Source of the DNA: Verrucomicrobiia bacterium
Lineage (GTDB): Bacteria; Verrucomicrobiota; Verrucomicrobiia; JADLBR01
Assembly: GCA_020847615.1 (NCBI GenBank)
Contig: JADLBR010000403.1
Location: 1-34,307 of the forward strand
Length of the DNA stretch: 34,307 nucleotides
Reading direction: 5' to 3'
Shown: positions 7,660 through 15,819 of the stretch, one piece after another
Layout: the number at the start of each line of letters is the position of its first letter
How positions within the stretch are numbered: the first letter of the stretch is position 1
Program-made: the position numbers and the translations under genes
Notes under the pieces: model-generated
What the model saw: the letters and a program-made list of their open reading frames with translations, nothing else
Databases searched by the model: none
What the model was told of the DNA's origin: nothing

Positions 7660-9122
7660 CGCAACACCTGATAATCACCGGGCGAACTGTGCCTCCAGAA
7701 GCCCGGAAGAGGCTCGGGACCCGCGGGCATCACCACCCAGCGAACACCCTCGCGCACCGGCGTCCCCGCGCCCCCAAACTCCATCATGCGATCGGTGGCC
7801 AGCAGCAACATCGAATACGTTTCCATGGGCAGGCCGTACACCATGGCCGCGTCCGCCCCGTCCGATATGACGGACGCGACCCCGTCGACGCCGGGCCACT
7901 TTAGATGCTGGCCCCGGGCCATAGGCGCGTCCACGCAAATCCAAAAGCCCATGGACACGCACAAATGTGCGATCAGCAGGACCACCAGGTACCTCTTCCG
8001 GTCCGCCCCCATCCCCGCGAGCCCGAACCAGAGCGACGCCAGCAATGGCACCGCGATGGGCATCACGTACCGCGTGCCCTGCTCGAAAGGAAACATCGCG
8101 TGGATGCCCATGTAAAAGGGGATCGCCAGCGCAAGCGCGTCGCGGCGGCGGCGAACCCACCGCCACCAGCCCCACGCAATGAACGCAAAAAACACCATGT
8201 GGATGCACACGATGGCCTCCAGCCAACGGCCCGCTTCTGCGTACGCCTTGAACATGCCCGGTATCAGCAGCCTGCCGACCTCGCAGATCCGGAGGCGGAC
8301 ACCCTCCGCGATCTGCGGGAACCACCCGGGCGCGGCGACGACGATATCATCGAGGTAAGTGTGGCTGTGCCCGGTGTCCGGGGCATCCAAAACCCGGTAC
8401 GCCAGGATCGTCCCAGCCAATGCGACTGCCGCAGGCAAACACACCACCGCGGAGCGCCGCAGCGCCGGAGCCCAGCCCATGCTCCCCCCCATGACCGCCA
8501 GCAAGACCGATGCGCCAAATCCGGCCGCCAGCGCGCATCCGGCCGGGCGGATCAGCACGGCAAGCATCACGCACAACCCCGCACATCCGAATCTCGCCCA
8601 AGAACCGCGATGGCCCGCGCCCTCCTCGGCAGAGCGAATCAGATTGGCGGCCCAGATCAGCGCGGCCGTAAAAGCAATCTCCGAGAGCGTGCGCCGATAG
8701 AGTTCCCAGACCGCCGTGGTCGACAAGGCGATGGCCGTCAGGAGCACCGCCGCCCCAGGTGTCGTCCGCGCAAACCACCGGTGGACCCCCAGGACCAGCA
8801 CCGCGGCAAATATCCACTGTTGGATCGAGAGCAAGAGAAAGGGTCGGTCCTGGAGCAAGAATGGCGGCCAGATCAACGCCATGTAGCCGGGAAAATGGCC
8901 TATGTTCGACATCCCCAGGCGCCGTATGGGACCCCCTTCCGCGACGCTTCGCGCAACGGATAGATAATGCGCCCCATCCGGCACGGGATACCACCAGGGA
9001 CTGATCTGGATCGCGAAGAGCGCGCAGATCCCGGCCACCCAAAGCCGCGGATGCCGCTCCGCGCAGACGGACACCCAGCCGCAGAATGCGCGGGTCGCCC
9101 CGATGGCTCTCTGGAACGGCAT
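7650..9122 (-). CDS. Polytopic membrane protein, probable GT-C (GT39/ArnT-like) glycosyltransferase
   Basis: About 490 residues with roughly ten hydrophobic segments. Near the N-terminus, after the first helix (LWVAGICALFAIQIS), comes WWYPVPDGAHYLSVARS. An acidic residue in this first periplasmic loop is typical of GT-C enzymes, which use polyprenyl-phosphate sugars on the periplasmic face. A short soluble C-terminal tail follows the last helix. The neighbouring GT2 is of the type that makes such donors. I infer GT-C function from topology, loop and partner; no family-defining motif beyond that is visible. ATG 9122 is chosen as start. The same frame is open to 9293 but that part overlaps the upstream GT4 and is Arg/Gly-rich, unlike a signal anchor. 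Confidence 0.7.
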   Translation of the reverse strand: MPFQRAIGATRAFCGWVSVCAERHPRLWVAGICALFAIQISPWWYPVPDGAHYLSVARSVAEGGPIRRLGMSNIGHFPGYMALIWPPFLLQDRPFLLLSIQQWIFAAVLVLGVHRWFARTTPGAAVLLTAIALSTTAVWELYRRTLSEIAFTAALIWAANLIRSAEEGAGHRGSWARFGCAGLCVMLAVLIRPAGCALAAGFGASVLLAVMGGSMGWAPALRRSAVVCLPAAVALAGTILAYRVLDAPDTGHSHTYLDDIVVAAPGWFPQIAEGVRLRICEVGRLLIPGMFKAYAEAGRWLEAIVCIHMVFFAFIAWGWWRWVRRRRDALALAIPFYMGIHAMFPFEQGTRYVMPIAVPLLASLWFGLAGMGADRKRYLVVLLIAHLCVSMGFWICVDAPMARGQHLKWPGVDGVASVISDGADAAMVYGLPMETYSMLLLATDRMMEFGGAGTPVREGVRWVVMPAGPEPLPGFWRHSSPGDYQVLRCR

Positions 9123-9220
9123 CCATGCCAGCTTGCATCCCAGCGACTCCGGCGGCAACCGCCGAAAGCCAATCGCAAAGGATCCCGCCCGCCGGCGACC
9201 GCCCCGGTCACCGCGCCCGC

Positions 9221-10312
9221 TCAGTGCCCCGCACGCGCCTCGACCCAGCACTCCTCGAAAACCTGAAGCAATGCCTCCGCGGCCCTCTCCCACGTGAACC
9301 GCGACGCCCGCCGATGCCCCTCGCCAACCAGCGATTCTCGCAGCTTCGCATCCCCCATGACCCGCGTGATCCCATCCGCGATGCTGCCAGCGTCCACGGG
9401 ATCAATGTACGCGGCGGCGCGCCCGCAGACCTCCGGCAGCGGACCCACTTCGCTCACGATGACCGGACATCCACACGCCATGGCCTCCAGGGGAGGCAGC
9501 CCGAATCCCTCGTAAAGCGACGGAAAAACAAAGGCATCGGCACCGGAATACAGCGCGGGCAGATCCTCGTCCGCCACGTAGCCAAGGAAACGGACATCGT
9601 GCCCGGTCGGCACCCGGAGGCCCTCCGACGCGAAACATCCGTATGACCCACCGGCCACAATCAGCTCCCTCCCACCTCGGATTTCGGATGGCATCATGGC
9701 CCACGCCTCCAACAGCCTGCCGATGTTCTTCCTCGGATCTCGCGAGGCCAATGCGAGAACATACCCGCGCCCTCGCTCGCGGACCGAGATAGGGCGAAAC
9801 GCCGGCGACACGCCCCCGGGCACCACCCTGATCCTATCGGACGTGACCACCCCGTGGCGCGTCAACTCGTCCCGCGAAAATGCGCTATCCGTGACTATGC
9901 GCATGACGCGATGACCCAGGCGCCGCCACACCCATCGATACGACCACCGAAAATGCGGCGAGAACCACTCCCCGTGAGCCACGGGAGACGCATCGTGAAT
10001 CGTCAGGACCTGGCGCGTCACGCGTACCGGGCCGATGTTGCATGGGCTCCACAGGATATCGCAGCCCGCCCGCCCGAATGCCCCCGGCAACCAGAGCTGC
10101 TCCCACAGGATCCGCGGCAACAGATGCCCCCCCCGCATCGCGGAAACGCCTTCCGGCACGGGGGCATCCACACTTGGCTGCAAGGCCAGGACAAAATCAA
10201 AACGGGGATCCGATCTCCGGCCAAGGGCCGCGATCATCTCGCGCCCGTACCGCTGGACACCGGCGATCGGCTGCCCCAAGAAACGCCCGTTGATCAAGAT
10301 GCGGCACCGCAC
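9221..10312 (-). CDS. GT4-family glycosyltransferase (mannosyltransferase-like)
   Basis: A 363-residue GT-B enzyme. The N-terminus RILINGRFLGQPIAGVQRYG is typical of GT4 proteins that act on O-antigen or exopolysaccharide. The donor domain has ASRDPRKNIGRLLEAW, FLGYVADEDLPALYSGADAF and the E-x7-E motif in YEGFGLPPLEAMACG, which is intact. The start is GTG 10312, which overlaps the end of the upstream GT4 by 19 bases and has a strong GGGGGGA ribosome site. The longer open frame to 10612 is antisense-style shadow of the upstream gene. It is the third GT4 in a five-gene minus-strand run. Confidence 0.88.
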   Translation of the reverse strand: MRCRILINGRFLGQPIAGVQRYGREMIAALGRRSDPRFDFVLALQPSVDAPVPEGVSAMRGGHLLPRILWEQLWLPGAFGRAGCDILWSPCNIGPVRVTRQVLTIHDASPVAHGEWFSPHFRWSYRWVWRRLGHRVMRIVTDSAFSRDELTRHGVVTSDRIRVVPGGVSPAFRPISVRERGRGYVLALASRDPRKNIGRLLEAWAMMPSEIRGGRELIVAGGSYGCFASEGLRVPTGHDVRFLGYVADEDLPALYSGADAFVFPSLYEGFGLPPLEAMACGCPVIVSEVGPLPEVCGRAAAYIDPVDAGSIADGITRVMGDAKLRESLVGEGHRRASRFTWERAAEALLQVFEECWVEARAGH

Positions 10313-11328
10313 GCGCCAGTCCCCCCGAATGCCGATGGACCGGCGAGAGTTCGCACGAATTCCCCCTCCCACGCAGTCACGGAATACCGCCGCGTGACGC
10401 CGTCGCGCGCCGCGCGCCCCATCCGGTCCCTCAAGGGCACGTCCGCCGCCAGACGGCGCACGGCGTCCACGAATTCGGCGAGGGTCCCCGCCAAGAAACC
10501 CGTCACCCCGTGCGCCACCATCGACCGCTGGACGCCCACCGGATTGGCGATGACCGGCAACCCCGCGGCCTGATACTGGAGGATCTTGAGCCCGCACTTG
10601 CCGGCGCTCCACGGGTCATCGGGAACCCAACCGATGCCGACGTCGCACGAGGCGAGTTCGCTCGCCTCGGTCGCCTCGCTCCACCGGATCGGCAGGACGG
10701 GCAACGCCCCAAGATCCGGAAATCTGTCACATATCACCTTGAGGCGAACCCCGGGGCACGCCCGCCCAAGCCCATCGAACATCGCCCGCTGGCGCTCGAG
10801 CCCCCGCAGCGTGCTCGAGGAACCGATCCACGCGAGGGTCAATCCCCCCGGACGCGGACCGTGAACCGCCAACGGATACCGTTCCGGCTCAACACAGGTG
10901 GGGATGACGACCACCCGGGACGCTCCGGCACCCTGCCGCGCGGCCTCCTCCCCGAGCAATTCGTTTCCCGCCACGACGGCGTCCGCGACGGAAACCACAC
11001 CCCGGAACCTGCCCGCCCGCCCGGGATCCATCACGCCCCTCGCGTCATACGAGTCGCGGTGGTAGAGCGCATCGTCGAAATCATAGACCAAGCGTCTCGC
11101 CGCGCGCCGCAGCAACTTGACCTGCCATCGTGGGGGCAGGCGCCGCTGCAGGAGAAGCGCGTCGCGTCGGGACGCTCGCAAGAACTGCCATGCGCGCAGC
11201 GCGGCGCCCCGCGCCAATGCCTCGATCTCAACCTGATGCCCCGCCGCAGTCCACGCGGGCACGAATGCGCGCACTCGATATCGGCAGCACGCATCATCCC
11301 GACCTTCCACAAGCGCCAGCAGCCTCAT
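10294..11328 (-). CDS. GT4-like glycosyltransferase
   Basis: A 344-residue GT-B-fold protein. The N-terminus MRLLALVEGRDDACCRYRVR has the arginine-containing YRVR element seen in a GT4 subgroup. YDFDDALY follows near residue 82. The donor domain shows LTLAWIGSSSTLRGL, a degenerate DPWSAGKCGLKILQYQAAGLPV motif in place of E-x7-E (Lys and Gln-rich), and PVIANPVGV. The replacement of the first acidic residue is common in this subgroup and need not mean loss of function. The start at ATG 11328 overlaps the preceding GT4 stop by 4 bases. The sugar is not predictable. Confidence 0.8.
   Translation of the reverse strand: MRLLALVEGRDDACCRYRVRAFVPAWTAAGHQVEIEALARGAALRAWQFLRASRRDALLLQRRLPPRWQVKLLRRAARRLVYDFDDALYHRDSYDARGVMDPGRAGRFRGVVSVADAVVAGNELLGEEAARQGAGASRVVVIPTCVEPERYPLAVHGPRPGGLTLAWIGSSSTLRGLERQRAMFDGLGRACPGVRLKVICDRFPDLGALPVLPIRWSEATEASELASCDVGIGWVPDDPWSAGKCGLKILQYQAAGLPVIANPVGVQRSMVAHGVTGFLAGTLAEFVDAVRRLAADVPLRDRMGRAARDGVTRRYSVTAWEGEFVRTLAGPSAFGGTGACGAAS
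10320..10326 (-). promoter_or_regulatory. Ribosome binding site for the GT4 at 10312
   Basis: GGGGGGA on the minus strand, seven bases before GTG 10312. It lies inside the upstream GT4 coding sequence and decides the start against much longer in-frame alternatives. Confidence 0.55.
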
Positions 11329-12428
11329 GGCACCGCTCCCGCAAGAAGCTTCTCGTGCAACTCAACCAGGCGATCGGCATCGCAGCGCTCCCGGATCCGG
11401 CGGATGCCCTCCGCCGCCAGCCTCCCGGCCAACTCCGCGTCGGACAGGATGCGCGCGATCCGCTCGCCCAACGCCACCGGATCGTCCGGGGTCGCCAACA
11501 GCCCGGCCACGCCATCTCCGCCAATCAGTTCTGGAATCCCGCCCGTCGCGTACGCCACCGCAGGCGTTCCCGTGGCGAGCGCCTCGTGCAGGACCAGCGA
11601 TGACGCCTCCCGGACATGGCTCCGCGTCGCCACGACGACGGCATCCGCCGCCGTCATCGCCACGGCAACCCGCCCGTACGGGAGATCGCCCAGAAAATGC
11701 AAGCGCCCCGCATCCCCGAGCGCGGCCCGCCACCCCCCGGCATCGCCCCGGCCCCCACGATCCGTCACCAGCAACTCGATCCGGCCCACCTTCCGCGATG
11801 CAATGCGCACCGCAGCGATGACGTCCCCGATCCCCTTCCCCTCACTGAAACCGCCGAAGAACCCCAGCCACCGGCCATCGGTCGGCAGGGCGAGCGCCGA
11901 TCTCGCCGCCCGCCGCTCCGACGGCTCGGGCGGTCGCTCGCGCGGCTCAAATGTCATGGGGTGCGGCAGCACGTGCACTCGACCCGCATCAATCGCACCG
12001 CCGGCCAAGAGCGCGTCGCGCACGGCGCCCGACACCGCGATGATCGCATCGGCCCGGCGGTTCGCCAGCCAACTCACGCCCCTGGCCAACGGCAACGCCA
12101 TGTACCTGGCCAACACCAATCGCGCCCCCCCCATGCGCTTGGCCAAACATGCCCAGACCCACTCATCGGGCGTCGTCACCAGGGCGGCCTCATATCCCCG
12201 CCCCAGCACCCGGCGTATAGCCATCGCCGCCCGAAAATCAACCGCGCTGCCAAGGGGCCCATGGTGACACCGCAACCCGGCGTCCAACACTGCGCCGCCC
12301 AAGTCGCCCACCGCAGGACACAGAACCTCCACCTCGTGCCCGCGCGCCCGCAGCAACTCGGCAAGCCGGATATTCACCCGCTCGGCGCCGCCCACGATGC
12401 GCGAACCGCATATCCACAAGACTCTCAT
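11325..12428 (-). CDS. GT4-family glycosyltransferase
   Basis: A 367-residue GT-B enzyme and the first gene of the 12428-6403 operon. The acceptor domain begins MRVLWICGSRIVGGAERVN with the family's GGAE loop. The donor domain has LGFFGGFSEGKGIGDVI, LHFLGDLPYGRV and a variant of the E-x7-E site in REASSLVLHEALATGTPAVA. ATG 12428 is taken as start because the fold begins there; the frame stays open to 12554 only across the divergent intergenic region. It is coupled to the next gene by a 4-base overlap. The role is sugar transfer to a lipid-linked glycan in the cytoplasm. Confidence 0.87.
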   Translation of the reverse strand: MRVLWICGSRIVGGAERVNIRLAELLRARGHEVEVLCPAVGDLGGAVLDAGLRCHHGPLGSAVDFRAAMAIRRVLGRGYEAALVTTPDEWVWACLAKRMGGARLVLARYMALPLARGVSWLANRRADAIIAVSGAVRDALLAGGAIDAGRVHVLPHPMTFEPRERPPEPSERRAARSALALPTDGRWLGFFGGFSEGKGIGDVIAAVRIASRKVGRIELLVTDRGGRGDAGGWRAALGDAGRLHFLGDLPYGRVAVAMTAADAVVVATRSHVREASSLVLHEALATGTPAVAYATGGIPELIGGDGVAGLLATPDDPVALGERIARILSDAELAGRLAAEGIRRIRERCDADRLVELHEKLLAGAVP

Positions 12429-12595
12429 TGGATCCGATGTCCGGGGACGATGCTGCCCCACCGGCGCGCCAATGGGAAGCCGCCTCCGCGGGAGGCCGCG
12501 CCCGGCGACCGTTCTGGGTCCCCTGGCACGAAGACACGGGCCCATCGCCGCCATTGCGCTCCCATGGCCCTCGCGGGTAGATATGGCTCCCGCAC
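12429..12595. promoter_or_regulatory. Divergent intergenic region, GT operon / epimerase
   Basis: These 167 bases must contain the promoters of the five-gene minus-strand glycosyltransferase operon and of the + strand epimerase. I see no convincing -35/-10 pair, operator repeat or hairpin in it; it is very GC-rich. Confidence 0.3.
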
Positions 12596-13507
12596 GTGAA
12601 TGCCCCCGGCCCCAGGATCCTCGTCACCGGCGGCACCGGCTTCATCGGCCGCGCCATCGTTGAGCGCCTCCGCGCCGAGTACGGCGATGCCGCCGTCTGC
12701 GCGCAGGGACGCTCGGGCGAATGCGCTCTCGATCTGCTGGATGCCGCGTCCGTCCGATCGCGAATTCCGGGCGGCGCGTGGACGCACGTCGTGCACGCGT
12801 GCGGTTGCCACGGTCGCATGCCCGAGCGCGACATGTTCCTCCTCCACGCCACCGCCACGCAGAACTTGCTCGAGGCCTTCGCCTCTGGGCCCCGGCCCAC
12901 GTGGATCAACATCGGCAGCGCGTCCCAATACGGCCGCCAAGACCCGTCGACCGAACCCCTGCTCGACGAGCGACACCCGGACGCCCCCGCATCCCCTTAT
13001 GGCGCATCCAAGATCGCTCAAGAGACCCTTGTACTCGAAGCCGCGGCCCGCGGCCTCGTCACCCCCATCGTCTTGCGCGTCTTCAATGCCATCGGCCCTG
13101 GCCAAGTCGGCCCGTTCGCCGTTCCGTTCCTGCTGGCCAAGCTGATGGAAGCGCGCTCGTCCGGGCCCACCCGCATCACCCTCGACAGGTGGGATGCCGT
13201 CCGCGATTTCGTCGACGTCAGGGACGTCGCCGATGCGGTCGCGGCCGCCATGCGATGCGATCGCGCCGCCAACCAGCGCCTCAATGTATGCTCCGGCCAT
13301 GGCACCTCGCTCATCGATTTGGCACGGGGCCTCGCGGCCGCCGCCCACGTCGACGTGCTCTGGGAACCCGGCGCCAGCGTCATGGCCACCGGAGAGATCC
13401 CATGGCAATGCGGCTCACCGGCGAAGATCCTCGATCTCACCGGCTGGCGAACCGCTCGCCCGCTCGCGCAAACGCTGGCTAACGCGTGGGCCGCGGCGAA
13501 CCGTTGA
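12596..13507 (+). CDS. NAD-dependent nucleotide-sugar epimerase/dehydratase (extended SDR)
   Basis: A 303-residue Rossmann enzyme. ILVTGGTGFIGRAIVERL at residues 8-25 binds NAD(P), IGSASQYG near residue 105 supplies the catalytic Ser/Thr region, and SPYGASK near 136 gives the Tyr-x3-Lys pair. RVFNAIGPGQ and a RDFVDVRDVADAV segment are typical of sugar epimerase/reductase members. It should act on a nucleotide sugar for the glycan made here; whether it epimerises, reduces or dehydrates is not clear from motifs. The start is GTG 12596. Its 3' end overlaps the convergent methyltransferase gene by 29 bases, which is unusually tight. Confidence 0.83.
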   Translation: MNAPGPRILVTGGTGFIGRAIVERLRAEYGDAAVCAQGRSGECALDLLDAASVRSRIPGGAWTHVVHACGCHGRMPERDMFLLHATATQNLLEAFASGPRPTWINIGSASQYGRQDPSTEPLLDERHPDAPASPYGASKIAQETLVLEAAARGLVTPIVLRVFNAIGPGQVGPFAVPFLLAKLMEARSSGPTRITLDRWDAVRDFVDVRDVADAVAAAMRCDRAANQRLNVCSGHGTSLIDLARGLAAAAHVDVLWEPGASVMATGEIPWQCGSPAKILDLTGWRTARPLAQTLANAWAAANR

Positions 13508-14114
13508 ACCGCTGCGGCAACCTCCCCGCCCCGATCACGCGGGGGGGAATCATGAGCCTGCGGACCAAGACGTCTTCCATCCCGGCCATGAACACCTCGC
13601 GCACCGCATCTGGGCTGAAGCGATAGAAATCGAGGGGATGCGCATGGACGGCCAGCGTCACGGTGGACAGCCTCCATGCCTCCGCGAGCCGAAGGCGCCC
13701 GAGCCACCCGGCGCGCGCCAGCCACGCCAGCGGCCCTTTCAGCGACCCTAGCCCCAGCCGATCAAACCCCGGAACGCCAATCATCACCACCGCGCCCGGC
13801 TTGCCCACACGACGGATCTCGGCCAGTGTCTTCCAAAAGAACCGGTCATGCTCGAGCGTCGCATTGCACAGGATCGTGTCGAAACTGCGGTCGGAAAAAG
13901 CGGCAAGGTCATTCGCGTCCGCGCGCACGATCTCGAAATCCGCGTGCCGGCACGGGGCGCTGATGTTGACCCCCACCTTGCTGCGCGCACCCGTCAGCGC
14001 CCGAAGACAGAGCAACGTGTCGGGCCGCGGGACCGCCCCGATCTCCAGCACGTCGCCGCCGGCACCATACCGGCGGCACAGCCTCTCGAACTCAGTAAAA
14101 ATCCTGGGGTGCAT
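13479..14114 (-). CDS. Class I SAM-dependent methyltransferase
   Basis: About 211 residues. VLEIGAVPRPDTLL near residue 22 stands where motif I (E-x-G-x-G-x-G) is expected, but the second and third glycines are missing. Later motifs are clearer: FEIVRADANDL, the post-motif-II FDTILCNATLEHD and KPGAVVMIGVPG. A Tyr/Phe-rich segment (HPLDFYRFSPDAV) occurs in the methyltransf_11-like proteins of polysaccharide clusters. The likely role is methylation of a sugar or glycan end. ATG 14114 is used as start; the longer frame to 14243 overlaps the divergent sulfotransferase gene. It sits alone on the minus strand between two + strand genes. Confidence 0.72.
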   Translation of the reverse strand: MHPRIFTEFERLCRRYGAGGDVLEIGAVPRPDTLLCLRALTGARSKVGVNISAPCRHADFEIVRADANDLAAFSDRSFDTILCNATLEHDRFFWKTLAEIRRVGKPGAVVMIGVPGFDRLGLGSLKGPLAWLARAGWLGRLRLAEAWRLSTVTLAVHAHPLDFYRFSPDAVREVFMAGMEDVLVRRLMIPPRVIGAGRLPQRFNGSPRPTR

Positions 14115-14194
14115 GCGTCCGGGACCCGATCCGACGCCGTGCCCCGCGGCAACCGTAGCCTGCCACCCCCCCGTGGCAAGACCGCCTGAGACCC

Positions 14195-15115
14195 ATGGAC
14201 ATGCCGGCGGACCCCCTCGGTGAACTCGCGGCGGAATTGGCATGTCGCCCCGCCCCCGTCGTGGTCTTCAATAAATCACATTCCGGCAGCCGGTTCCTGG
14301 CCCAGTTGCTCCAGGAGGGGGGCGTGTTCATGGGCGCGCACCTCAACGAATCCCGCGATTCGCTCGACGTGCTGCGCCTCGTGGAGCACGTCGTCGAGCG
14401 CCACTATCCCGACTTCGGCGCGCTGTGGTGCGGCGACGGCGCCGCCGCGCGCGAGGTGGTCCGCATCGCCCGAGAGACCTTCGCCTCCCACCTCGATGGA
14501 CTCCCCCCGGAATCGGACCGGCCCTGGGGATGGAAACTCTGCGAGACCGGCTACATCCTCCCCGTGATCGACCGCCTGTTTCCAAAGGCCCGCTATGTCC
14601 ACTTGATCCGCGATGGTCGCGACGTCGCGTTCTGCAACCACCGGGGACCCGATTCGCCCTTCTGGCGCAAGATCTACTTCAATACCGATCGCATCCGCAC
14701 GTGGGGAGGGCGGCGTTGCACGGCCCCCGAATACCGTCGCCGCCCGCACGTCTACAATGCCCTCCACTGGGCCAACAGCGTGATGGTGGGCCGCGCCTTC
14801 GGGTCCATGCTGCGCGAGCGATATCTGGAAATCCGCTACGAGGACCTGTGCGCCGACTTTGCGTCCGCCGCGCCCCGGGTGCTCCGCTTCGCGGGGATCG
14901 CCAATCCGGGGCCCGCCATCGCGCGCCTCGCATCGGTCGCCAAGACAAGCTCGATCGGCAAATTCCAACGGGCCACACCCGCGCAGATGGACGAGATCCT
15001 CGCGATCGCCAAGCCCGCGCTCCTGTCGCTCGGCTATCTCCGCGAGGATCCCGCCCAACCCGCCCGCCCCTCGCGCCGCGGCTGGCTGGGTCGCCTGTTC
15101 ACTCCGATGCGCTGA
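14195..15115 (+). CDS. Sulfotransferase family protein
   Basis: A 306-residue protein with the two PAPS-binding elements of sulfotransferases: the 5'-phosphosulfate loop PVVVFNKSHSGSRFLAQLL at residues 21-39 and the 3'-phosphate site YVHLIRDGRDVAF near residues 133-145. It would move sulfate from PAPS to a hydroxyl or amino group, in this setting probably on a sugar of the surface glycan or a glycolipid. The 5' loop has Asn-Lys-Ser-His-Ser-Gly-Ser instead of the commonest P-[KR]-[ST]-G-T, but the Ser and Arg positions are kept. The start is ATG 14195, 80 bases from the divergent methyltransferase start. Its end overlaps the convergent nucleotidyltransferase by 17 bases. No PAPS synthesis genes are in the window. 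Confidence 0.8.
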   Translation: MDMPADPLGELAAELACRPAPVVVFNKSHSGSRFLAQLLQEGGVFMGAHLNESRDSLDVLRLVEHVVERHYPDFGALWCGDGAAAREVVRIARETFASHLDGLPPESDRPWGWKLCETGYILPVIDRLFPKARYVHLIRDGRDVAFCNHRGPDSPFWRKIYFNTDRIRTWGGRRCTAPEYRRRPHVYNALHWANSVMVGRAFGSMLRERYLEIRYEDLCADFASAAPRVLRFAGIANPGPAIARLASVAKTSSIGKFQRATPAQMDEILAIAKPALLSLGYLREDPAQPARPSRRGWLGRLFTPMR

Positions 15116-15818
15116 CGCCGTCCGCAAAGAGTCGGCGATAGGCGTCCTGCGCCTCGCGATAATGCTGCATGCGCCCGATGTCGAGCCAGTAGTCCCCGCA
15201 CAGGAACCGCCCCACCGGCCGGCCTTCCGCCAGCAGATCCTTGATGAGCCGGTCGATCCCATAATAGGTGTCCCGGGGTATCCGGGCGATCGCCTCCGGA
15301 CGCAACACGTAGATCCCCGCAAGGATCTCAAAGCGAATGTCCGGCTTCTCCTGGACCCCCGTGATGAGCCGACCATCCGTGACCACGCGCCCGAATTCAA
15401 ACGGGGTCTCGATGATCGTCGTCACCGCCGTCAGCTCGGCACCCGTGCCGAGCGCGTAGTCGTAGGCCAAACGAAAATCGAGCGTCGTGAGTATGTCGCC
15501 ATTGAGGAGAATGAACGGCTCCCGGAGCCGGTCGCCAAGGAGCGTGAGCGGCCCGCACGTGCCCAGCGGCTTGGACTCCTCGCTCACACGGACGGGCACG
15601 CCCAAGTCCGGCGTGCGCGCCACGAAATCCCGGAAGTCCTGCGCGCGATGCCCCGCCGCCAAAAAGACCTCGCTGGCGCCGGACGCCGCCAGCCGACGAA
15701 TGAGGATCTCAACCACGGTCGTCGGGCCGATTGGCAACAGCGGCTTCGGCATCATCTCCGTCAGCGGCCGCAGACGCACGCCCAGTCCACCGGTCAGAAT
15801 CACCGCCCTCATCGCCAC
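15099..15818 (-). CDS. Sugar-1-phosphate nucleotidyltransferase
   Basis: A 239-residue Rossmann-like NTP transferase that joins a sugar 1-phosphate to an NTP. The signature LTGGLGVRLRPLTEMMPKP at residues 8-26 includes the catalytic Arg and the second-site Lys. ILLNGDILTTLDF near residue 103 gives the metal-binding Asp, and the C-terminal DYWLDIGRMQHY closes the active site. Length and motifs fit the short guanylyl/thymidylyl/cytidylyl class without a regulatory beta-helix. It follows the LegB-like dehydratase gene with a one-base gap, so the two probably act on the same sugar nucleotide, in the order nucleotidylation then 4,6-dehydration. The nucleotide is not certain. Confidence 0.85.
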   Translation of the reverse strand: MAMRAVILTGGLGVRLRPLTEMMPKPLLPIGPTTVVEILIRRLAASGASEVFLAAGHRAQDFRDFVARTPDLGVPVRVSEESKPLGTCGPLTLLGDRLREPFILLNGDILTTLDFRLAYDYALGTGAELTAVTTIIETPFEFGRVVTDGRLITGVQEKPDIRFEILAGIYVLRPEAIARIPRDTYYGIDRLIKDLLAEGRPVGRFLCGDYWLDIGRMQHYREAQDAYRRLFADGVSASE

Positions 15819-15819
15819 C

